Positions 24,819 through 31,494 of a stretch of DNA of 64,000 bases are shown piece by piece (the stretch's first letter is position 1; each line of letters begins with the position of its first letter). The DNA comes from Oscillospiraceae bacterium. GTDB lineage: Bacteria; Bacillota; Clostridia; Oscillospirales; Ruminococcaceae. Below the pieces are notes generated by a model, which worked only from the letters and a program-made list of their open reading frames with translations, was not told where the DNA came from and searched no databases. The position numbers and the translations under genes were made by a program. The stretch is taken from positions 28,510 to 92,509 of the forward strand of contig WRLG01000008.1 in the NCBI GenBank assembly GCA_009777725.1, written 5' to 3'.

Positions 24819-24953
24819 GAAAAACCAAGGAAAAGCAAGGTGGATGAAATCCTCGCGGACGCCAAGCCTGCAAAAAACGACCCGAACGGCTCATACACGG
24901 GTTTACCGATTGATAAAAACGAAAAGCCCGTTCAAGATGCGGATGATTTGTAA
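24816..24953 (+). CDS. Small conserved-looking hypothetical protein (45 aa)
   Basis: A 45-residue acidic/polar protein starting MEKPRKSKVDEILADAKPA, with a middle NDPNGSYTGLP and the end PVQDADDL. The composition, lack of hydrophobic segments and the NDPxGSYTG/PVQDxDDL pattern look like a real small cytosolic protein of Clostridia, but I cannot assign a function. No ribosome binding site stands directly before the ATG; the nearest is AGGGGGAG, brought into range if the intervening hairpin forms. Too short to be certain. Confidence 0.55.
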   Translation: MEKPRKSKVDEILADAKPAKNDPNGSYTGLPIDKNEKPVQDADDL

Positions 24954-25004
24954 CATGTCTTTTACTTTCACAATGTTAACAAAATATTAATTTTCAAAAA
25001 CCCC

Positions 25005-25033
25005 TTGACATCATCGGCTCTACATGCTATAAT
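25005..25033 (+). promoter_or_regulatory. Consensus promoter of the glutamate synthase operon
   Basis: TTGACA (25005-25010), 17 nt, TATAAT (25028-25033). The predicted start (about 25040) lies 3 nt before the ANTAR-type hairpin. Confidence 0.9.
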
Positions 25034-25042
25034 GCTAACAGT

Positions 25043-25058
25043 TGAACAAAGGCGTTCA
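25043..25058 (+). promoter_or_regulatory. ANTAR-type hexaloop hairpin (copy 1, glutamate synthase leader)
   Basis: The stem TGAAC / GTTCA closes the hexaloop AAAGGC, with A at loop position 1 and G at position 4, as in RNA targets of ANTAR antiterminators. The last six bases of its core are also the start of the terminator stem, so the two structures exclude each other. The same 12-nt core recurs before amt and gdhA. Confidence 0.75.
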
Positions 25059-25108
25059 TCAGATAAAGTAAAATTTTCGGATTTTACTTTATCTGATGAA
25101 CGCCTTTT
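25048..25108 (+). terminator. Leader terminator of the glutamate synthase operon
   Basis: A perfect stem of about 27 bp, starting at AAAGGCGTTCATCAG, with a TTTCGG loop (about 25075-25080) and a following TTTT. It lies between promoter and first gene, so it is a regulated attenuator. Confidence 0.85.
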
Positions 25109-25110
25109 AT

Positions 25111-25198
25111 AATTAACAATGAATAATTAACAATTAACAATTAAATTGTTAATTAACTAATTACAATTGTTAACTGTTCATTGTTCATTGTTAATTGA
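25111..25198. repeat. R1 repeat: inverted array of 7-nt TTAACAA/TTAACTG units
   Basis: The left half (AATTAACAATGAATAATTAAC...) and right half (...TTGTTCATTGTTAATTG) are inverted copies, so the whole can fold on itself. It ends 5 nt before the ribosome binding site of the next gene, a placement repeated at other loci. Confidence 0.85.
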
Positions 25199-25213
25199 TT
25201 TAGGGGGGATTTT

Positions 25214-26302
25214 ATGTTGCGCGAGGGAGAGGTTAGGATTCCTTCGGGGTGCGCTGTTTCGGGGATTTTTGACAGGACGGGCGGGCGGATGAGCGGGGAG
25301 AATATTATCAAATCAATTGAGGTCATGCACGACCGCTCAAACGGGCTGGGCGGCGGATTTGCTGCTTACGGTATCTACCCCGAATATAAGGATTTTTATG
25401 CTTTTCATATATTTTATGACAGCGCGGAAGCCAAAAGAGATTGCGAGGATTTTTTGGAGCGGCATTTTGATATAATCAATCTCTCGAAAATCCCTGTCCG
25501 CAGAATGAAAGAGATTACGGATGAGCCTAAAATATGGCGGTATTTTGTCGCGCCGCTCCCTACAAGGCTTGCCCAAAGCCAGCTTGATGAGCGGGAGTTT
25601 GTCGTAAAATGCGTGTTTAGGGTTAATACGCAAATCAAAGGCGCGTATGTCTTTTCAAGCGGGAAAAACATGGGGGTTTTTAAGGCTGTAGGCTTCCCCG
25701 AAGATGTTGGCAGGTTTTACCGATTGGAGGAATATGCGGGCTACTGCTTTACCGCCCACGGGCGTTACCCGACCAATACCCCCGGCTGGTGGGGCGGCGC
25801 ACACCCCTTTGCTTTGCTTGATTATTCCGTAGTCCATAACGGTGAAATATCCTCCTACGATGCTAACCGCCGCGCAATCGAAATGCACGGATACAAATGC
25901 ACGCTACAGACCGATACAGAGGTGATTACCTATATAATAGACTATCTTAACAGAAAACAGGGGCTTTCGTTTAAAGAAACAGCCGCCGTCATAGCCGCTC
26001 CGTTCTGGCAGACTATAGAGAAAATGCCCGCGGAGCAAAAAGAAACGCACGAATATCTGCGGACTATGTTTGCAAGTCAATTAATAACCGGACCGTTTTC
26101 AATATTAGTAGGCTTTGAGGGCGGGCTTATGGCACTAAATGACAGGCTGAAGCTTAGAAGCATGGTAGTAGCCGAAAAGGGCGATTTAACATATATATCC
26201 AGCGAGGAATCCGCAATAAGAATAATCGAGCCAAGCCTAGACAACGTATGGTCGCCCGCAGGAGGACAGGTTGTTCAATTAACAATGAATAATGAACAAT
26301 GA
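25214..26302 (+). CDS. Glutamate synthase, class II glutaminase subunit (split GltS)
   Basis: A 362-residue Ntn-type glutamine amidotransferase domain that hydrolyses glutamine and passes ammonia to the synthase subunit. Cys13 in PSGCAVSGIFDR is the expected catalytic N-terminal Cys after removal of a 12-residue propeptide. Substrate-site motifs HGRYPTNTPGWWGGAHPF, HNGEISSY and LQTDTEVITY are present. It is equivalent to the N-terminal domain of classical GltB, here a separate gene as in archaeal and clostridial split enzymes. The C-terminal tail VVQLTMNNEQ is encoded by an R1 repeat that also supplies the stop. First gene after the ANTAR-type leader. Confidence 0.9.
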   Translation: MLREGEVRIPSGCAVSGIFDRTGGRMSGENIIKSIEVMHDRSNGLGGGFAAYGIYPEYKDFYAFHIFYDSAEAKRDCEDFLERHFDIINLSKIPVRRMKEITDEPKIWRYFVAPLPTRLAQSQLDEREFVVKCVFRVNTQIKGAYVFSSGKNMGVFKAVGFPEDVGRFYRLEEYAGYCFTAHGRYPTNTPGWWGGAHPFALLDYSVVHNGEISSYDANRRAIEMHGYKCTLQTDTEVITYIIDYLNRKQGLSFKETAAVIAAPFWQTIEKMPAEQKETHEYLRTMFASQLITGPFSILVGFEGGLMALNDRLKLRSMVVAEKGDLTYISSEESAIRIIEPSLDNVWSPAGGQVVQLTMNNEQ

Positions 26303-26332
26303 ACCATTATAATTAGTTAATTAACAATTAAA
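26275..26332 (+). repeat. R1 repeat overlapping the end of the glutaminase gene
   Basis: CAATTAACAATGAATAATGAACAATG-type units run from the last codons of the gene through the intergenic gap to the next ribosome binding site. Confidence 0.8.
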
Positions 26333-26352
26333 GTTCGTTAAGGAGTAGATTT

Positions 26353-27855
26353 ATGATTAATTATTTGTACCCGCTTTATGAGATTGTGCGGAATTATGAC
26401 AGGTGCATTGCTTGCAGGGTTTGCGAGCGGCAGTGCGCTAATGAGGTTCATGAGTATATTTGCGATGCGGACAAGGTGGTTTGCGATGACTCTAAGTGTG
26501 TGAACTGCCATCGCTGCGTAGCTCTTTGTCCGACAAGGGCTTTGAAAATTGTTAAGAGCGGGAATACATACAGGGAAAATGCGAACTGGTCTTGCAAGAC
26601 GATTGATGAGATTTATAAACAGGCGGGGAGCGGCGGCGTGCTTTTATCGGGGATGGGCAACCCTGAAAAATATCCTGTTTATTTTGACAAAATTCTTCTT
26701 AATGCAAGCCAAGTAACAAATCCGCCGATTGACCCTTTAAGAGAGCCTATGGAAACAAAGGTTTCATTGGGCGCAAAGCCTAAAGCTGTTGAGCGGGATG
26801 AAAACGGCAGAATCATAAACAATCTCCCCCCGCAGATTAAGCTTTCAATGCCGCTTATGTTTTCTGCCATGAGCTACGGCTCAATTAGCTATAACGCACA
26901 CGAGAGTTTAGCGCGCGCCGCTTGTGAGCTCGGAATTTTATATAACACGGGCGAGGGCGGATTGCATGAGGATTTTTATCAATACGGTAATAACACAATC
27001 GTGCAGGTTGCTTCGGGGCGGTTCGGCGTTCATACGGGGTACTTAAACGCGAGCGCGGCGATTGAAATTAAAATGGGGCAGGGCGCAAAGCCCGGTATCG
27101 GCGGGCATTTACCGGGCACAAAAATAGTCGGCGATATAGCTAAAACCAGAATGATTCCCGAGGGGAGCGATGCGATTTCACCTGCGCCCCACCATGACAT
27201 ATACTCAATCGAGGATTTGCGCCAGCTTGTCTATTCCTTAAAAGAGGCTACCGGCTATAAAAAGCCTGTTATTGTAAAAATAGCCGCCGTTCATAACATT
27301 ACGGCGATTGCAAGCGGCATTGCCAGAAGCGGCGCGGATATGATTGCTATTGACGGATTCAGAGGGGGAACAGGGGCAGCTCCGACCCGAATCCGCGATA
27401 ATGTCGGCATTCCGATTGAGCTTGCTTTGGCGGGGGTTGACAAACGCTTGCGCGATGAGGGAATCCGCGATAACGTATCTATTGTAGTCGGCGGGAGCAT
27501 ACGTTCAAGCTCTGATGTGGTCAAAGCTGTTGCGCTGGGCGCGGACTCTGTTTATATTGCGTCTGCCGCACTGATTGCTATGGGCTGTCACCTTTGCAGG
27601 AATTGTCACGGCGGTAAATGCAATTGGGGGATAGCAACGCAGATTCCCGAATTAGTTAAACGCTTAAACCCCGATTTGGGTTATAAAAGACTTGTGAACT
27701 TATTAACCGCTTGGGAGCATGAAATCAAAGAAATGATGGGCTTAATGGGCATTAATTCAATAGAGAGCCTTAAAGGTAACAGACTGATGCTCAGAGGAGT
27801 AGGCTTAAGCGACAGAGAGCTTGAAATATTAGGCATTAAATACGCAGGAAGCTAG
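26353..27855 (+). CDS. gltB: Glutamate synthase, FMN-binding synthase subunit with ferredoxin domain
   Basis: A 500-residue protein. Two 4Fe-4S motifs (CIACRVCERQC and CVNCHRCVALCP) occupy residues ~15-65. The rest is the (beta-alpha)8 FMN domain that combines 2-oxoglutarate with ammonia: MSYGSISYNAHESLARAA, NTGEGGLHEDF, KPGIGGHLPG and DGFRGGTGAAPT are characteristic, and MGCHLCRNCHGGKCNWGIAT contains the cysteines of the 3Fe-4S cluster. This is the archaeal/clostridial split type, fed by ferredoxin or by the flavoprotein two genes downstream. It follows the glutaminase gene after 50 nt of R1 repeat. Confidence 0.95.
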   Translation: MINYLYPLYEIVRNYDRCIACRVCERQCANEVHEYICDADKVVCDDSKCVNCHRCVALCPTRALKIVKSGNTYRENANWSCKTIDEIYKQAGSGGVLLSGMGNPEKYPVYFDKILLNASQVTNPPIDPLREPMETKVSLGAKPKAVERDENGRIINNLPPQIKLSMPLMFSAMSYGSISYNAHESLARAACELGILYNTGEGGLHEDFYQYGNNTIVQVASGRFGVHTGYLNASAAIEIKMGQGAKPGIGGHLPGTKIVGDIAKTRMIPEGSDAISPAPHHDIYSIEDLRQLVYSLKEATGYKKPVIVKIAAVHNITAIASGIARSGADMIAIDGFRGGTGAAPTRIRDNVGIPIELALAGVDKRLRDEGIRDNVSIVVGGSIRSSSDVVKAVALGADSVYIASAALIAMGCHLCRNCHGGKCNWGIATQIPELVKRLNPDLGYKRLVNLLTAWEHEIKEMMGLMGINSIESLKGNRLMLRGVGLSDRELEILGIKYAGS

Positions 27856-27865
27856 GAGTTTGTTT

Positions 27866-28312
27866 ATGAAGAGGGTTTATGTTAATGAGCAGTGGTGTTT
27901 GGGATGTCGGCTTTGTGAGTATTACTGCGCTTTTGCAGGTATCGGCGGGGCGGATATGGCTAGGACCTTAAAGGGTGTTAAAATTAATCCGAGGATTTGT
28001 GTTGAGGAAAATAATGGCATTTCATTTGCTGTTTCATGCCGCCATTGTGAAGAGCCTCTTTGCGTTAAAAGTTGTATAACAGGAGCTTTGACAGTGAACA
28101 GTGACGGCGGGGTTATTGTTGTGGATAAGTCGCGGTGCGTGGGGTGTTATACTTGTATTTTGTCTTGCCCTTACGGGGCTGTGTCGCCGTCTGACGATGG
28201 GGTTATTCAAAAGTGCGAGCTATGCGTTAAGACTGTTTCGGGTGTTCCGGCTTGCGTTCAGGGCTGTCCTAATAACGCGATTGTGTTTGAAGAGAGGTGC
28301 GTGGCTTTATGA
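27866..28312 (+). CDS. Polyferredoxin electron-transfer subunit of glutamate synthase
   Basis: A 148-residue Fe-S protein of the dimethylsulfoxide-reductase B-subunit/HycB type. Cysteine clusters are CLGCRLCEYYC, CRHCEEPLCVKSC, CVGCYTCILSCPYGA and CELCVKTVSGVPACVQGCP, enough for up to four 4Fe-4S clusters. It should shuttle electrons between the flavoprotein encoded next and the FMN subunit. ATG 27866 has TAGGAG 7 nt upstream. Its stop overlaps the next start (ATGA), showing coupling. Confidence 0.88.
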   Translation: MKRVYVNEQWCLGCRLCEYYCAFAGIGGADMARTLKGVKINPRICVEENNGISFAVSCRHCEEPLCVKSCITGALTVNSDGGVIVVDKSRCVGCYTCILSCPYGAVSPSDDGVIQKCELCVKTVSGVPACVQGCPNNAIVFEERCVAL

Positions 28313-29538
28313 AATATGTAATCATCGGCAATTCGGCGGCGGGGGTTGGTTGTATTGAGGGGATTCGGCAGGTTGACAGGGAGGGCGAAATCACCGTCAT
28401 TTCAAACGAGCCTTATCATACATATTCGCGCCCGCTGATTTCCTACCTTTTATATGGTAAGACTGACGAACAAAAAATGAAATACCGCCCTGATGATTTT
28501 TATGAAAAAAATAACGTCAATTTTATATACGGCAATGTAACAAAGATTGACAGCACCGCAAAAACAGTTGAGTATGAAACCTCAATCCTCGTTTACGATA
28601 AACTGCTTGTCGCTACGGGTTCGCGGGCGTTTGTGCCGCCGTTTGCGGGGCTTGACGGCGTTGCGGAAAGATATACCTTTATGTCGCTTAATGATGCTAA
28701 AGCTCTTGAACAGGCGATTAGTCAAGATAAGCGGGTATTAATCGTCGGGGCGGGATTAATCGGGCTGAAATGCGCGGAGGGGATTGCCGCTAGAGTTAAA
28801 TCCGTAACCGTTGCGGATTTGGCTGACAGAATATTGCCGAGCATATTGGACGAACAGGGCGCGGGCATTGTTCAACGGCATATTGAAAGCAAGGGCATTA
28901 AATTTAAATTATCAGCAAATATAACCCGCTTTGAGGGGAATACGGCAATACTTGACGGCGGCGATGCGATTGATTTTGATATTCTCGTACTGGCTGTAGG
29001 CGTTCGCCCGAATACCGCGCTTTTAGGGGGCATTGCCGACATTGATAAGGGCATCATCGTAAATGAAAAATCCGAGACATCAGCAGAGAATATTTACGCG
29101 GCAGGCGATTGCACGCAGACAATTGATGCTTCAAGCGGCAAAAGTAAAATCATGGCTCTGTTGCCTAACGCGTATATGCAGGGGGAAATAGCGGGGCTCA
29201 ATATGGCGGGATTTACATCAACCCTAAAACCTCGCTTTATTCCCATGAATGCCATAGGCTTTTTCGGGCTTCATATTATAACGGCAGGGGGGTGTCAATT
29301 AACAATTGATAATGGACAATTGACAATTAATAAGTCCGATAATTACAGGCGGTTTTTTGTTGATAATGGGGTTTTGAGGGGGTATATTTTGATTGGGAAT
29401 GTTGAAAAGGCGGGGATTTATACAAGCCTTATACGCGAGCAGATTCCGCTTGTTCATATTGATTTTGAATTGCTCAAAGAAAAACCCGGGCTTATGGCAT
29501 TTTCAAGAGAGGATAGAGCTAAAAAGTTAACAATATAA
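28309..29538 (+). CDS. FAD/NAD(P)-dependent oxidoreductase of the glutamate synthase cluster
   Basis: A 409-residue pyridine-nucleotide-disulfide-type flavoprotein. The FAD-binding GNSAAGVGCIEGIR is at residues 7-20, the NAD(P)-binding GAGLIGLKCAEGIA near 146-159, and the second FAD motif is AAGDCTQ. It probably oxidises NAD(P)H and passes electrons to the polyferredoxin, in place of GltD. It starts at ATG 28309, overlapping the ferredoxin stop. Residues ~330-341 (QLTIDNGQLTIN) are encoded by an R1 repeat inserted in frame, just before the C-terminal domain. Confidence 0.85.
   Translation: MKYVIIGNSAAGVGCIEGIRQVDREGEITVISNEPYHTYSRPLISYLLYGKTDEQKMKYRPDDFYEKNNVNFIYGNVTKIDSTAKTVEYETSILVYDKLLVATGSRAFVPPFAGLDGVAERYTFMSLNDAKALEQAISQDKRVLIVGAGLIGLKCAEGIAARVKSVTVADLADRILPSILDEQGAGIVQRHIESKGIKFKLSANITRFEGNTAILDGGDAIDFDILVLAVGVRPNTALLGGIADIDKGIIVNEKSETSAENIYAAGDCTQTIDASSGKSKIMALLPNAYMQGEIAGLNMAGFTSTLKPRFIPMNAIGFFGLHIITAGGCQLTIDNGQLTINKSDNYRRFFVDNGVLRGYILIGNVEKAGIYTSLIREQIPLVHIDFELLKEKPGLMAFSREDRAKKLTI
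29296..29333 (+). repeat. R1 repeat inside the oxidoreductase reading frame
   Basis: CAATTAACAATTGATAATGGACAATTGACAA-type units are translated as QLTIDNGQLTIN. Single-base changes avoid the TAA stops that a perfect 7-nt array would create. Confidence 0.85.
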
Positions 29539-29599
29539 TTAAATTATCGGCGAAGCCGATACCATAATTGTTAATTGTTAACTGTTAATTGTTAATTGA
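29530..29599. repeat. R1 repeat with central TCGGCGAAGCCGA palindrome
   Basis: An AT-rich arm, the palindrome ATCGGCGAAGCCGAT (about 29545-29559), then GTTAATTG units leading into AAAAGGGG. A nearly identical composite is found at 55577-55690. Confidence 0.85.
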
Positions 29600-29614
29600 A
29601 AAGGGGTGTTTAGT

Positions 29615-30331
29615 TTGAATATATCGGCTGAAAATATTGATTTCAGGGAGCTTAACAGGCAAATCAGGGGGGCTGAGGGTAATGTTATGATTACTGATTG
29701 CTGCGGGCAGAGGTTTATCGGGAGCGGAATGTCCGGCAAAAATATCAGTATAAACGGAACGCCGGGGAACGCTTTGGGTGCGTACCTTGACGGCGGGAGC
29801 ATAGAGGTAAACGGCAACGCCCAAGATGCTGTCGGCGATACGATGAACGACGGCAAAATCATTATACGCGGACATGCGGGCGATGCTTTGGGCTATGCTA
29901 TGCGCGGCGGATTAATATGTGTTCGCGGCAATGCGGGCTACAGGACGGGGATTCACATGAAGCAATATAGAGATAAAAAACCCGTTATTGTAATCGGCGG
30001 CAAGGTCGGCAGTTTTTTGGGCGAATATCTCGCGGGCGGGCTGATTATCGTGCTGGGGAGCGGCGCGGACGAAGTCCCCGTAGGCAATTTCACGGGGACA
30101 GGTATGCACGGCGGCAAAATCTTTATCAGAACCCAAAAGGAGCTTGACAACCTCCCCTCACAGGTAACGGCTGAAATCGCCTCACAAGAGGATTTAGAGG
30201 AAATTTATGAATATATCTCCGAATTTTCAAGCTATTTCGGTTTAAGCGCGGAAAAGCTTTTAAATGACAGATATTATATCTTAAAACCCAACGCAAAAAA
30301 TCCGTATAAACAGCTTTATATAGCGAATTAA
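29615..30331 (+). CDS. Glutamate synthase GXGXG-domain subunit
   Basis: A 238-residue right-handed beta-helix protein with repeated glycine-containing rungs (GNALGAYLDGGSIEVNGNAQDAVG, KIIIRGHAGDALGYAMRGG, RGNAGYRTGIHMKQY). It equals the C-terminal alpha-subunit domain of classical GltB and is the third split piece; it has a structural role around the ammonia channel. The start is taken at TTG 29615, 8 nt after AAGGGG; a GTG at 29606 overlaps that site. It lies between the flavoprotein gene and carA, 11 nt upstream of carA. Confidence 0.88.
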   Translation: MNISAENIDFRELNRQIRGAEGNVMITDCCGQRFIGSGMSGKNISINGTPGNALGAYLDGGSIEVNGNAQDAVGDTMNDGKIIIRGHAGDALGYAMRGGLICVRGNAGYRTGIHMKQYRDKKPVIVIGGKVGSFLGEYLAGGLIIVLGSGADEVPVGNFTGTGMHGGKIFIRTQKELDNLPSQVTAEIASQEDLEEIYEYISEFSSYFGLSAEKLLNDRYYILKPNAKNPYKQLYIAN

Positions 30332-30342
30332 GGGGGGGAATT

Positions 30343-31494
30343 ATGAAAGCTTATTTGGTGCTCCAAAACGGAGCGGTATTTGAGGGGGAGAGTTTCGGGG
30401 CGGCGGGTGAAGCCGTAGGGGAGATTGTTTTTACTACGGGTATGACAGGATACTTGGAAACACTTACCGACCCCAGCTATTACGGGCAGATTGTTTTGCA
30501 GACATTCCCGCTGATTGGCAATTACGGGGTTATTCCCGCTGATTTTGAGAACGCGCGGAGCGTTGTTAAGGCTTATATTGTTAAACACGCGTGTCAAACT
30601 CCCTCTAATTTCAGAAGCGAGGGCGGGCTTGACGCTTTTTTGAGAGAAAGCGGCATTACAGGTCTGCAAGGCATTGACACCAGGGCGGTTACAAAAATGA
30701 TAAGAAACAGCGGAGCTATGAACGGTAAAATAATGTTTACCCCGCCGACTAAAGAGGACTTCAACGAAATAAAAGCCCATAAAATTGAAAAGGCAGTGCA
30801 GGAATTAGGAATTAAGATTGCACAAAATTTCTGTAGGGACGACCGCCCACGGTCGACCGAAGCAACCCCTTTATCGAACCTGGGGGCGACCGAAGGCGGT
30901 CGCCCCTACAAAAAGATTGCCCTAATGGATTTCGGGGCGAAAAGGGGGATTGCGGACGAGCTGTTCAAACGCGGCTGTGAGGTTATTTCATTTCCGTATC
31001 ATGCTATTGCCGAGGAAATACTCAGCATAAAACCTAACGGAATCATGTTAAGCAACGGTCCGGGCGACCCTGCCGATTCGGCAAATATACCGATTATTGA
31101 AACAATCAAAGAGCTTCAAAAAAGCGGGATTCCAATGTTTGGTATCTGCTTGGGTCATCAGCTTATGGCTCTTGCAAACGGGTTTAAGACAACAAAGCTG
31201 AAGTTCGGTCACAGAGGGGCAAATCAAGCGGTTAAAGCAGTGAATAGTGAGCAGTTAACAGTTAACAGTGTTTATATCACTTCACAGAATCACGGGTATA
31301 CGGTTGACGGGGATTCGGGCGGCGCGGGCGTTGTGTCATTTGTGAATGTTAATGACGGGACTTGTGAGGGAATTGACTATGCTGATGGCTCATTCTCCGT
31401 CCAATTTCACCCCGAAGCAAGAGGCGGTCCTCACGATACAGCATTTTTGTTTGACAAATTTTTGGAAAGGATTGATTTATGTGCCGAAGATTGA
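30343..31494 (+). CDS. carA: Carbamoyl-phosphate synthase, small (glutaminase) subunit, with two repeat-derived insertions
   Basis: A 383-residue protein. The N-terminal CarA domain (LVLQNGAVFEGESFG, TGYLETLTDPSYYGQIV) is followed by the class I amidotransferase domain: PMFGICLGHQLMALANG holds the nucleophile Cys, and VQFHPEARGGPHDT the His and Glu. It supplies ammonia to CarB for carbamoyl phosphate (pyrimidines, arginine). Residues ~164-189, exactly in the interdomain linker, are encoded by a 77-bp GC-rich inverted-repeat element. Residues ~299-310 (VNSEQLTVNS) come from an R1 repeat in a surface loop. Catalytic residues are intact, so it should be active. It overlaps carB by 14 nt. Confidence 0.95.
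   Translation: MKAYLVLQNGAVFEGESFGAAGEAVGEIVFTTGMTGYLETLTDPSYYGQIVLQTFPLIGNYGVIPADFENARSVVKAYIVKHACQTPSNFRSEGGLDAFLRESGITGLQGIDTRAVTKMIRNSGAMNGKIMFTPPTKEDFNEIKAHKIEKAVQELGIKIAQNFCRDDRPRSTEATPLSNLGATEGGRPYKKIALMDFGAKRGIADELFKRGCEVISFPYHAIAEEILSIKPNGIMLSNGPGDPADSANIPIIETIKELQKSGIPMFGICLGHQLMALANGFKTTKLKFGHRGANQAVKAVNSEQLTVNSVYITSQNHGYTVDGDSGGAGVVSFVNVNDGTCEGIDYADGSFSVQFHPEARGGPHDTAFLFDKFLERIDLCAED
30833..30909. mobile_element. 77-bp GC-rich MITE-like element inserted in carA
   Basis: Terminal inverted repeats GTAGGGACGACCGCC and GGCGGTCGCCCCTAC match at 14 of 15 positions; the interior has a second GGTCG/CGACC pairing. It stays open in the carA frame and falls between the two protein domains. 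No transposase is present, so it would be a non-autonomous element. Confidence 0.7.
31237..31272 (+). repeat. R1 repeat inside carA
   Basis: GTGAATAGTGAGCAGTTAAC-type units are translated in frame as VNSEQLTVNS between the conserved GHRGAN and YITSQNHGY motifs. Confidence 0.8.

Noticed and set aside
24739..24990. 83-codon frame over the structured ribosome binding site and small gene
   Set aside because: The composition is unlike a protein of this genome; the 45-codon frame starting at 24816 looks more natural.
25048..25108. Long perfect inverted repeat as part of a CRISPR array or IS end
   Set aside because: There is only one copy pair with a 6-nt loop and a T tract, right after a promoter; it is a terminator. 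No CRISPR repeat-spacer pattern or cas gene is found in the window.
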